Source: Slackia sp. (GTDB lineage: Bacteria; Actinomycetota; Coriobacteriia; Coriobacteriales; Eggerthellaceae). From it: DNA of 64,000 nt. The position numbers and the translations under genes were made by a program. This document shows, one piece after another, positions 1-17,454 of the stretch (its first letter is position 1; the number at the start of each line of letters is the position of its first letter). The notes beneath the pieces were generated by a model, which was not told where the DNA came from, did not search any database, and was given only the letters and a program-made list of their open reading frames with translations. Location of the stretch: contig JARIED010000001.1 of the NCBI GenBank assembly GCA_029266945.1, positions 1-64,000 of the forward strand, written 5' to 3'.

Positions 1-2041
1 CCTTCGATTCCAAATCCTGCTCGAGCAAGAATTCTTTCTTACGATGCTTAAGATGTTGGTTCGCCTGAACTCGAAGTTTGAACTCGTCCCACGACGGAGC
101 ACCAGGCTGGCCCGAATTCATCCATTCATACGGAGTCTGCTCGCGTTTCTGCTGATTGCTCTCCGAAAGCACGAGCACCTTGTTATTACGCGAATTCTCT
201 CCCGTTCGCGAAAACGGAAGAATATGGTCGATCTGCGTATAGGCGTCATCGCTCAAAAGGCGTTAGACATGAATGCGCTCGCCCGTATATAAATCGGAGT
301 TTTCCTGCTCCTCCCACAAGCGATACTTCTCTATCTGCTTTCCACTCACCTCATCGGGACTGCAGGAAAGAATGTCCGCAGCCTGAACGGCTATGCGCTC
401 GCGCTCTTTCTCGTTTTTCTTATTGGCCTTGGCGATTTCTTCTTTCGCACGCTTAGGCAACCGAAGCTCGCGGTCAAGCTCAACGTGAATCTCGTTTGGA
501 ACGCCCCATTTACCGCATATGGCGTTTACGACTTTGCGCATTTGCGACATGGCACGAATAACGACAGGATTATTATTCGTGCGACCCGTCGCGCTTTCCC
601 AGGCCTCATACGGAATGAGCTTCTCGGAACGCTCGAGCTGGGGGCCGCCAAGACGCAACGCATCCAACCCACATGCCGCCTCGGCATCGGTCAGATTGAG
701 CACTTCGGGCTCTTTGAGATATTCAAGCAGCAAGTCGAGCGCTTTCTTCGAACGGCTTCCATATCCATTCAGCACTTTAGACGAATACGGCAGCGCGCAA
801 AGCGCCTGCTTTTCATCGTCGCTAAGAGGAAGCTGGCTGAGGCAGTTCTCCAAGCTCGACGCAGACGATGCATACGCAGCGGCCTCCATGACGGCATCCG
901 CCAAATCGATATCGTCCCTCAACCTTGCGAGAAGCTGCGGGTTGGATTCCCGCAACGTCGAATACAAAGCACGCCAACCGCTGGGTTTGAACACCTCACG
1001 GGTCTTCTCATCATCGGCAGGAACGCCCTTGAAATAATCGCGCGAACCCAAATCGAGCTTTTTGCGCAAGGCGCCGAACTTTACAACGCGGGTCTTCGCA
1101 TTCGGATCGGCCGTAAACAATATGCGGATGCACTCGTCGCGTTCGGCCGCCGTAAGACGGCGCGTGCCGCCATCGCCGAGCACGATGGTTATATTTCCCA
1201 AAGCGCCATACGCAGAAACAAGCTCGCTCGTAAGCGTGCAACGTGCCGCACGCTTCTCTTGCGGAAAGTAAACGCACGACCCCACCAGACCGTACGTGCG
1301 CCTATCGAAATCGTCTCGCGGTCGTTCCCAATTGCATATGTCGATGTATTCGCACTCGAAATCTTCAGAGGCAACCTTGGAACCGAACGAGCGCTGCGCT
1401 TCAAACAGAATACGAGTCTCTTCGATAAGCTGCTCGTGCTTGACGCACATATCGTAATTGCCCCCGTGGTTCCTGCTCGTGGGACGCGACGCGAGCCATT
1501 CGCCTACGGTTCTGAATTCACCTGCTGCAATTTCTTTTTCATTCGCGCTGATCGCAGCAAGCACCTTGCCGTCATCGCTCGATTTATCCTGAGCGCCTTC
1601 GCCGTGCGGAATGTAGCCACGACGTTTGCATAAAGAATAGAGGGCCATGCCCCACTCCCTGTTCGTGAGCATGCGGTTCAAACCGTCGACACGAAGTTTG
1701 AGGGGCTGTTTATCCCCTTTGACCGTATGAAGATATTCTTTATCAACATCGTCTGGAACGACGCCGTATTTCTTAAAGCACTCAAGGCAATGTTTGAGTC
1801 GATCCTGCGTTCGGTCGATATTGCGCCGCGTCGAACGGAAGCCGCGACGAATGGCGGCCAAGCTCTGCTTCGTTTTAGGATGCAACGGAGCATCGAACAA
1901 GCGAACGCCCATTTCCAAGATCTCATGATTGTTGATATCGAGCAGCGCAAAGCCACAACTCGCAATGCCTGGGTCCATCCCCAAAACCAGATATCGAGGA
2001 CGACCGAGCCGACCGACCGCCTCTGTTTTAACCTCGACCAT
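1..2041 (-). pseudogene. cas9: Cas9 (type II-C), interrupted by an in-frame stop; runs off the left edge
   Basis: RNA-guided DNA endonuclease of a type II-C CRISPR system. From the ATG at 2041 (AAGGAG upstream) the protein shows RuvC-I with the catalytic Asp in GMDPGIASCG (D23), an Arg-rich bridge helix near residues 60-90, a recognition lobe, and RuvC-II with the catalytic Glu in IHVELDREL (E521). Codon 593 is TAA (263-265). The same frame then continues without a stop to the window edge and encodes the HNH nuclease: RLLSDDAYTQIDHILPFSR, catalytic His at codon 606, then the Asn-rich NNKVLVL. The lesion is therefore a single nonsense codon, not a frameshift or a natural end. As read, the 592-residue product lacks HNH, RuvC-III and the PAM-interacting domain. 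An error in the source sequence cannot be excluded. Confidence 0.93.
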
Positions 2042-2084
2042 AGTACGCTCCTTCCCGTTTCATACAGAGTATCACCTCGAACGG

Positions 2085-2200
2085 AAAGACGTGACGATAT
2101 TGCGGGTTTCCCTGTTATGGGACAGGGTAAATAAGGCATGCGGCATCGAGAGTGCCGCAAGAATGCAACGAAAAGAAGGCGGCCCGGAGGCCGCCTTCTT
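2085..2200 (+). ncRNA. Candidate tracrRNA, divergent from cas9
   Basis: The plus strand immediately upstream of cas9 has the layout of a tracrRNA 3' part. AATAAGGC (2130-2137), the motif that follows the anti-repeat in many tracrRNAs, is followed by a stem-loop (2140-2145 pairs with 2153-2158), by GTGCCGCAA as in the Neisseria II-C tracrRNA, by an A-rich linker, and by a perfect 12-bp terminal hairpin (2173-2200). The segment before AATAAGGC (about 2095-2130) would be the anti-repeat. It predicts a CRISPR repeat beginning roughly (G)TTTACCCTGTCCC. The array is not in the window, so the pairing is untested and the 5' end is a guess. Confidence 0.6.
2171..2200 (-). terminator. rpoBC terminator, also the 3' hairpin of the candidate tracrRNA
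   Basis: Perfect 12-bp stem AAGAAGGCGGCC / GGCCGCCTTCTT with a 4-nt loop, 23 nt past the rpoC stop. Read on the minus strand it ends in TTCTTTTC, a short U-tract. Read on the plus strand the same hairpin closes the candidate tracrRNA, so it probably works in both directions. Confidence 0.8.
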
Positions 2201-2222
2201 CATGAAAGCGATGTATGCGCTT

Positions 2223-10163
<7,941 letters not shown>

Positions 10164-10218
10164 AGGTCTTCCTTCCGTTAGGGAAATAGACGATATGAGC
10201 GTAAATACGCAAACGGAT

Positions 10219-10247
10219 AATTTAATCACGTTGAAAAATTAAGTCAA
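10219..10247 (-). promoter_or_regulatory. Predicted rpoBC promoter
   Basis: On the minus strand TTGACT (10242-10247) and TAAATT (10219-10224) are separated by 17 bp. This gives a start about 50 nt before the rpoB GTG. The box spacing and the AT-rich surroundings support a sigma-70-type promoter. Confidence 0.65.
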
Positions 10248-10797
10248 GACTTTTTTTCACGAAATATGGATGTTTTATGCTTTTAAGAAAAAGCGGCGAG
10301 CCGCTGAACAGGTGAAACGGCAAGTAGGTTTCTAAAAGAAAGTAACTTTCACAATATGAAGGCGTTGTGACGGACGCTCGTTTCGACTGCCGAACGGCCT
10401 TAGAGGCGGACAGCCGCGACCAAGAGCGCTCGGACGTGAAAAAAGCGCCCCTTCGCCTATGGCACAAGAGACGCCGAAAAGAGCAGAGCGGGACAAGCGG
10501 ATGGCTTTGTGTAGGAAGCAAGCCGAGAGAGGAAGGCTTGCCCCGCGTTATGGGATCGGGCGCGCCGGAAAACGAAACGCCCGCGAGAATGGCAAGGTGC
10601 CGACAGGCGCACACAGCCGCGGCGGCCTCCGTGAAAGCGGTCGCCGCGCCGCGCGCTTTGGGTGTCGGAACCGGAGGTCCTCCTTGCGAGCGGTCGCCTT
10701 GCCCGCATGACCTCCGATACATGCATAGTAGTTTCTGGAGATATAAAAGTAAAATGAGTGTATCTTATATTTAATTAAAATTCTCTTATATCCTCAT
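10248..10797. other. Long non-coding gap with a possible minus-strand structured RNA
   Basis: No convincing gene lies here. On the minus strand TTTACT (10748-10753) and TACTAT (10725-10730), 17 bp apart, look like a promoter. At the far end a hairpin (AGCGG/CCGCT, 10292-10305) followed by TTTTTCTT looks like an intrinsic terminator. Between them are about 420 GC-rich nt with nested complementarity: CGGAGGTC near 10715 pairs with GACCTCCG near 10675, and an inner GCGGGC/GCTCGC stem lies within it. The product is not recognisable. The AT-rich part at 10735-10800 should also hold the promoter of the plus-strand lysR gene. Confidence 0.45.
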
Positions 10798-10857
10798 GTG
10801 TTTTGTGTGTGCCACAGGTCCGAGCGGCCTTCGCGCACCTCGCACGAAAGGAACGCC

Positions 10858-11751
10858 ATGGCGAACCAGAAGTACGAAGCCTTCGTCACCGTCGCCAAGA
10901 CGGGCAGCTTCAAGAAGACCGCTGAAATCCTCGGCTACACCCAGGCGGGCGTCAGCTACATGATGAGTTCACTCGAGCAGGAGATGGGCACGGCGCTGTT
11001 CACGCGCGGCCATTCGGGAGCGCGCCTGACCGCAGACGGGCGCAACCTGCTGCCGTGGATCCAGGACGTCTGCGCGAGCGAGCACGCGCTCCAGACCCGC
11101 CTCGACGAGCTCAAACACGTCGGCGAAGGCAGCCTGCGCGTAGCCGCGTTCGCCAGTATCGCCGTGCAGTGGCTGCCGGACATCATGGACGTCTTTTTGC
11201 ACGACCGTCCCAATATCGAATACGAGCTGGCGATCTACGAAAGCCAGGACGAAATGGAAGCTGCAACGTGGCGCGCCGAATTCGACTGCTGCTTCGTGAT
11301 TCTACCCGCGACGCTGGACTTTTTCACCATCCCCTTGGCGCGCGACCCGCTGTATGCGGTGCTGCCGCCCGAACATCCCCTGGCCGACGCACCGTTCTTC
11401 CCAAAAGAGGCGCTCGCGACCGAACCCTATATAAAAGTAAGGAGCAGCGACGACCTGACCGAGTTCGACTCCGTCTTCGCCAAGCATGGCGTGGAACCCA
11501 ACGTGCGCTACGTCATGGATAACGACTACGCCGTCATGGGCATGGTCAGCAAAGGCTTCGGCTTCAGCCTGTTCCCTCAGCTCGTTCTGGAAAGCGCTCC
11601 GTTCGAGCTGGCGCGCGTGAAACCCGAGGTTCCCGCCTATCGCGAGCTGGCCATCGCCGTGCGCTCGTACAGCAGGGCCTCGATGGCCACCAAGGCATTC
11701 ATCGAATGCGTGCGCAAATGGGTAGCCGAAGAATGGACACCTGCGCAATAA
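10858..11751 (+). CDS. LysR family transcriptional regulator
   Basis: Transcription factor of 297 residues. The N-terminal winged helix (about residues 1-60) includes the recognition helix in AEILGYTQAGVSYMMSSLE, and LFTRG followed by LTADGR is typical of LysR. The effector-binding domain spans about 90-290. The ATG at 10858 has AAAGGA upstream; a frame 20 codons longer lacks such a site. No target gene lies beside it on the same strand and the neighbouring sensor kinase is convergent, so the ligand and regulon cannot be inferred. Confidence 0.9.
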   Translation: MANQKYEAFVTVAKTGSFKKTAEILGYTQAGVSYMMSSLEQEMGTALFTRGHSGARLTADGRNLLPWIQDVCASEHALQTRLDELKHVGEGSLRVAAFASIAVQWLPDIMDVFLHDRPNIEYELAIYESQDEMEAATWRAEFDCCFVILPATLDFFTIPLARDPLYAVLPPEHPLADAPFFPKEALATEPYIKVRSSDDLTEFDSVFAKHGVEPNVRYVMDNDYAVMGMVSKGFGFSLFPQLVLESAPFELARVKPEVPAYRELAIAVRSYSRASMATKAFIECVRKWVAEEWTPAQ

Positions 11752-11752
11752 A

Positions 11753-11776
11753 CGGTCGACGGCGCTTCGTCGACCG
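11753..11776 (+). terminator. Hairpin after the lysR gene
   Basis: CGGTCGAC / GTCGACCG, 8 bp with an 8-nt loop, starts immediately after the lysR stop and sits between convergent genes. It lacks a U-run, so its role as a terminator is likely but not certain. Confidence 0.45.
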
Positions 11777-11828
11777 GCAACGACGTTCCGAGCCCGTTCC
11801 GCACGAAAAACGGCCGAGACGAAAATCC

Positions 11829-13499
11829 TTACGCGGGAATGCGCAGCGTGAAGACCGTGCGGCCCGCCACGTTCGTCGCCGTCAGGTCACCGCCGTGCGC
11901 GCGGGCGATTTCGCGCGCGATGGCAAGGCCTAGGCCGGCGCCGCCCCCTTCGGTCGAACGGGCGCCGTCTTCGCGGTAGAACTTCTCGAAAATCGACTGC
12001 AGATGCTCGGGGCTGATTTCACGACCCTGGTTCTCGACGTCGACCACGAGGTCGCGGCCCGCCACGGCCCGCTCTTCTTCCCCAACCGCACCGGACGCAT
12101 CTTCGCAGCGAACGCGAACCGTCACGGTCGATTCCTTATCGGCATAGGCCACGGCGTTTTTAAGCAAGTTATTCAGCACGCGCGATACCTTCTCGGCGTC
12201 GGCGAAGCACTCGATCGGCTCGTCGGCGCGCACCTCGATATCAATCGAGCGGGCCTTGGCCGCCGGATAGAATTCGTCGGCGACTTGACGGCACAGAAGC
12301 GCCGCATCGAAGCGCTCGCGCTCAATGGGAATGGAGCCCAGATTGTAGCGCGTGATTTCGAAGAACTCCTCCATCATGGATTCCAAGCGATACGACCTAT
12401 CGAGCGCCACTTGGGCATAACGGGCGCGCTGGGCTTCAGGCATGTCGGGAGCCTCGGCGAGCAAAGTGAGATAGCCCACGATCGAGGTGAGCGGCGTGCG
12501 AATGTCATGGGCCAGATACGCCACCAGCTCGTTCTTGCGCTGCTCGGCCGCCAGCGCCGCGCGTTCTGCGTCGTCGCGCCCGCGGCGCAGATCGGCAAGC
12601 GCACGGGCCGTGGGCGCCAACTCGCGCGGCAGGTCAGGGACTTCGTCGCGCTTCGTGAACAGCGCCTCCATCGCGTCGAACAGACTGCCGAAGCAGCGGG
12701 TCAGCCAGATAAGAGAGAACGCGAGCACGGCGATGGCCCCCGCCAGATACAAGACGATCGACACGGGAAGACGTAAGCCGCGCACGAAATCGTAAAGACC
12801 GAGATCGCGATACTCCATATGGCCGTCGGCGTAATAGATTTCATTCCAAAGCTGCCGCGCCTGCTCGGTCGTCCAGGGGGATTCGATGCGCACCGCCGAC
12901 GGATCGGTCCCGAGCGCCGCGCACGCCTCTTCGAACAGCGCCTGTTTGGACGCCTCGTCGCGATCGGCCAGAACGTCCGCAACCACCGCATCTTCGGAGG
13001 GAACGGTCGAACGGTACTCGTGCGTGGAACCGTCCGTCACGACGTCGGAACCTTGCGAAGCTTCGGCGGAAGTCCCGTCCCGGCCAGACGCGCCGGATGC
13101 ATCGGAAGCGGCCTCCTGTCCGGCCGCGACGCCTTGGCCGGCCGCGGCACCGAGCGCATCGGAAACGCCGCGCGCGTCGTCGGAAGCCCGGTCGTATACG
13201 GCTCGATCGTCGGCCAACAAGGCGGCATAGCAGGAAATCATCGTGACCCGCGTCTTTTCGAGCGACGCATCGAACCACACGGTATCGTCTAAGTCGGCTT
13301 CCTGGGCGCTTAGCGTGCGCCACGGACATGCCGACGAAATGGCATCGGCGAGGCGCGGGGCGACGAACGCATCCACAGCCACGGCCCACATGCCGAACAA
13401 GGCCGTCCACGCCAGAAGGCCCACGACCATCCTGCGGACGAATCCCCGCCGCAACTCACGAAGCTGCTCGCCGCGATATCCCTGCTGCTGCTTTTTCAT
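11829..13499 (-). CDS. Sensor histidine kinase (two-component system)
   Basis: Membrane sensor kinase of 556 residues. A transmembrane segment lies near residues 25-50, followed by a large extracytoplasmic domain rich in Ala, Asp and Ser, and a second transmembrane segment near 235-258. The dimerisation box ELVAYLAHDIRTPLTSIVGY contains the phospho-accepting His (H331). The C-terminal ATPase shows the N box (LNNLLKNAVAYA), FEKFYRED and GAGLGLAIAREI. It lies 60 nt downstream of its response regulator, so the pair is an operon. The architecture is like VanS or PhoR; the signal is unknown. The nearby secreted peptidase-like protein is a possible target. Confidence 0.93.
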   Translation of the reverse strand: MKKQQQGYRGEQLRELRRGFVRRMVVGLLAWTALFGMWAVAVDAFVAPRLADAISSACPWRTLSAQEADLDDTVWFDASLEKTRVTMISCYAALLADDRAVYDRASDDARGVSDALGAAAGQGVAAGQEAASDASGASGRDGTSAEASQGSDVVTDGSTHEYRSTVPSEDAVVADVLADRDEASKQALFEEACAALGTDPSAVRIESPWTTEQARQLWNEIYYADGHMEYRDLGLYDFVRGLRLPVSIVLYLAGAIAVLAFSLIWLTRCFGSLFDAMEALFTKRDEVPDLPRELAPTARALADLRRGRDDAERAALAAEQRKNELVAYLAHDIRTPLTSIVGYLTLLAEAPDMPEAQRARYAQVALDRSYRLESMMEEFFEITRYNLGSIPIERERFDAALLCRQVADEFYPAAKARSIDIEVRADEPIECFADAEKVSRVLNNLLKNAVAYADKESTVTVRVRCEDASGAVGEEERAVAGRDLVVDVENQGREISPEHLQSIFEKFYREDGARSTEGGGAGLGLAIAREIARAHGGDLTATNVAGRTVFTLRIPA

Positions 13500-13559
13500 G
13501 CGAACACCCCCGGTTCGATCAAAACGGAAACGCGCCCAGACGAAGCGGACCGCGCTTCT

Positions 13560-14291
13560 CTATTCGGCATTCATGCGGTAACCGACGCCCCACACCGTTG
13601 CGATGAATTCGGTCGATGCGTCGATCGCCGCAAGCTTCTTGCGAAGATGGCGTACATGCACCATGACCGTGTTGGAAGCCGCCGCATCGGGACGTTCGTT
13701 CCAAACGCATTCGAACAGTTCGGCCGCAGAACGAGGCGATCCGCCCGCCGCCATCAGCGCCTGCAGAAGGGCGAATTCTTTCGGCGTGAGCGAAAGCGGC
13801 TCGCCATGAAGCGAAGCCTCGTGCGTGCGGGGGTCGAGCTCCATGCCTTGCATGCGCAGCGCGCCGTCGGCGGCCACGACGGGCATCGAAGCACGGCGTA
13901 GGCACGCCCTGACGCGCATAGCGAGCTCGCGCGGGCGAAACGGCTTTGTCACATAATCGTCGGCCCCCACGGCGAAGCCGAGCACCGAGTCCACCTCTTC
14001 GTCTTTCGCGGACAGAAAGATCAGCGGCACGTTCGAAAACGTCCTGATGCGACGAGCCAATTCGTAGCCGTCCATGCCGGGCGTCATGATGTCCAAGATG
14101 GCCAAGTCGGCCGCATTGCGCCGCATGACGTCAAGGGCTGAAAACGGGTCGTAGCACACCATGCAGGCGAACCCTTCCCGCTCCATCAGGCTTGCCACCA
14201 TATCCGCGATCTCGCGTTCGTCGTCGCACACCAGAACGCGACGACGGGACGCATCGCCCGACGCGGCGACGCGTTGCTTCGACTGTTCCAT
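13560..14291 (-). CDS. OmpR/PhoB-family response regulator
   Basis: DNA-binding response regulator of 243 residues. The receiver domain has the acidic pair D23/D24, phospho-acceptor D67 (LAILDIMTPG), S94 and K116 (DDYVTKPF). The C-terminal winged helix spans about 145-240 with LTPKEFALLQALM and VHVRHLRKKL. The ATG at 14291 follows GGAG; the open frame continues upstream for 107 codons but with low-quality composition. It forms an operon with the downstream kinase and is divergent from the C39-like gene. TTAAG direct repeats in the shared upstream region are a plausible binding site. Confidence 0.93.
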   Translation of the reverse strand: MEQSKQRVAASGDASRRRVLVCDDEREIADMVASLMEREGFACMVCYDPFSALDVMRRNAADLAILDIMTPGMDGYELARRIRTFSNVPLIFLSAKDEEVDSVLGFAVGADDYVTKPFRPRELAMRVRACLRRASMPVVAADGALRMQGMELDPRTHEASLHGEPLSLTPKEFALLQALMAAGGSPRSAAELFECVWNERPDAAASNTVMVHVRHLRKKLAAIDASTEFIATVWGVGYRMNAE

Positions 14292-14467
14292 GCCATCGCT
14301 CCTTCCCCGTACGAAAACTAGCGCAAGGCCCCGCTGCGCCCGAGCTGCCGCACGGCCTGGACGCGCGGCGCGTGAAAACCCCGCCCATGAGCAAAGCGGC
14401 GGACGGGCCTGCGCTTTTCGAAATCCTATCATCGCCGGCCGGCGCAAAGCGGGCGTTTCGGGGCGCT

Positions 14468-14526
14468 TTAAGGAAAGCTTAAGAAACGCCGCCGTTCCGT
14501 AACCGCGCCTTGCAAGACCGTTAAGG
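14468..14526. promoter_or_regulatory. TTAAG direct repeats, candidate response-regulator operator
   Basis: The 315-nt gap between the divergent response regulator and C39-like genes carries TTAAGG at 14468-14473, TTAAGA at 14479-14484 (11 bp apart, one helical turn) and TTAAGG again at 14521-14526 (about four turns further). OmpR-family regulators bind such direct repeats as dimers. The rest of the gap shows nothing else I can name. Confidence 0.4.
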
Positions 14527-14606
14527 CCCGCCGTCCATACCATGAAAGCACGACGAAAGCCGCGCGACGGCCAGACCCGGCCGGCGCCGCCTCGAAAGGA
14601 GCAGCC

Positions 14607-15371
14607 ATGCATGACAACGCCCTGTTCGAATCACGCGCGCCGCACGCCGCTCATGTGCGACGCGACAAGGACCGCCAGGCCGCGGCGTACGCCCCACGCC
14701 CGCTCCGCATCAAACGATGCCACCCGGGATGGACGACCGTCGCCGTGCTCGCCGTGGTTGCGGCGGTCGCCTCGTGCGGCGTGTTCATCGCACTGCACAC
14801 GGCGTCGGAAGATGCACGCCATGCGCTGAGCGCCGGCGCCAGCCAACCGACGATCAGCACGCCGAAAGACGAATGGAAGCGCGGCGCGATACCCTACCTC
14901 TACCAAACCGACCCGGCATGGGCGGCGGCGCCCTATGCCGGCACCGACGTGCTCACAGCAGGATGCGGTCCCGCCTGCATGACCATGGTCTACATTGATC
15001 TGACGGGGAAAACCGACTACGACCCCGCTTCGATGGCCGCGTTCTCCGAAGCGAACGGCTTCGTCGACTCGGGCATGACGGCGTGGCTTTTCATGACGCA
15101 AGGCGCCGCCATGCTGGGGCTGTACGGCGAAGAACTGCCCGCCGATGAAAACACGCTTGCGGCGACCCTGCGCGAAGGGCGACCCGTCATTGCGTCGGTG
15201 CGTCCGGGGGATTTCACCACCGTGGGGCATTTCATCGTAATCGCAGGAATCGACGACGCGGGCAATATCGTCATCCGCGACCCGAACAGCCCCGAGCACA
15301 GCGCACAGACATGGAACGCGCAGCGCATCCTGAGCCAATGCGCGAACCTGTGGGCCTTCAGCGTGCGCTAG
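14607..15371 (+). CDS. Membrane-anchored C39-like cysteine peptidase domain protein
   Basis: 254 residues. A single transmembrane segment near 43-63 follows a basic N-terminus, so the rest is probably outside the cell. The C-terminal half matches the C39-like peptidase fold: Gln in YLYQTD (Q100), the nucleophile in GCGPACMTM (C120), His in VGHFIVIAG (H208) and Asp in VIRDPNSP (D225). Such proteins cleave peptides or cell-wall cross-links; the substrate is unknown. AAGGAGCAGCC precedes the ATG. It is divergent from the two-component system, which may regulate it. Confidence 0.82.
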   Translation: MHDNALFESRAPHAAHVRRDKDRQAAAYAPRPLRIKRCHPGWTTVAVLAVVAAVASCGVFIALHTASEDARHALSAGASQPTISTPKDEWKRGAIPYLYQTDPAWAAAPYAGTDVLTAGCGPACMTMVYIDLTGKTDYDPASMAAFSEANGFVDSGMTAWLFMTQGAAMLGLYGEELPADENTLAATLREGRPVIASVRPGDFTTVGHFIVIAGIDDAGNIVIRDPNSPEHSAQTWNAQRILSQCANLWAFSVR

Positions 15372-15579
15372 AAACCGGGCCGACAGAGCAGCGGACGCGA
15401 ACGCACAGCGCATCGAAGCGACGAGGATCCTGAATAAGATGCGATGAGGCGCTTCGCCCGCCTGCTTCACATGCGCAGAAGACGGCGTGGCGGCATTGCC
15501 GCGCAACCGCTGAAAGACGACCAACCGATACGGGTCCGAAGCATGTGCCGCGCAACGAAAACGCCCGCCCTAAAATGCA

Positions 15580-15606
15580 AAAGGCCCCTCGCGAGGAGGG
15601 GCCTTT
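15580..15606 (-). terminator. Terminator of the alanine/sodium symporter gene
   Basis: Perfect 11-bp stem AAAGGCCCCTC / GAGGGGCCTTT with a 5-nt loop, followed on the minus strand by TTTTGCATTTT. It could also stop the convergent C39-like gene that ends at 15371. Confidence 0.8.
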
Positions 15607-15634
15607 CGGGAGAAGCACCGCTTCGAAATGAAGG

Positions 15635-17167
<1,533 letters not shown>

Positions 17168-17354
17168 GCAGAGCCCCCTTTCTTTTGTTTTCGTTGGTTT
17201 TCAGGTACCAGGTTGCAAATTTTATCAGATATCCACATTTGCTCCACCAGAATAAAGCACCCAATTCGCCCGACCGCCCGACGGCGCCTACGAGCGGTAA
17301 AAGAAACCGATTGCGCAAAACCGCAGAAAAACGAAGCCCTCGTCCCTAACGGAA

Positions 17355-17379
17355 AAGCGCCCCGCAAAGCGGGGCGCTT
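17355..17379 (-). terminator. Terminator of the CorC-type gene
   Basis: Perfect 11-bp stem AAGCGCCCCGC / GCGGGGCGCTT with a 3-nt loop, and TTTTCC on the minus strand, 76 nt past the stop of the gene ending at 17455. Confidence 0.82.
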
Positions 17380-17454
17380 CGGCTCGGGCGCGTACACCCG
17401 AAGCTATTCGGCTAAAGAAAACGGACGCATCGCGCAGACCGCATGACGAAGAAG

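Noticed and set aside
10286-10720. RNase P RNA, tmRNA or SRP RNA in the rpoB upstream gap
   Set aside because: The conserved cores (GAGGAAAGTCC, the tmRNA tRNA-like end, the SRP GGAAGCAGC loop) are not present on either strand.
10222-10722. 166-codon minus-strand frame upstream of rpoB
   Set aside because: No ribosome site, low-complexity composition, overlaps the rpoB promoter and the putative terminator at 10292-10305.
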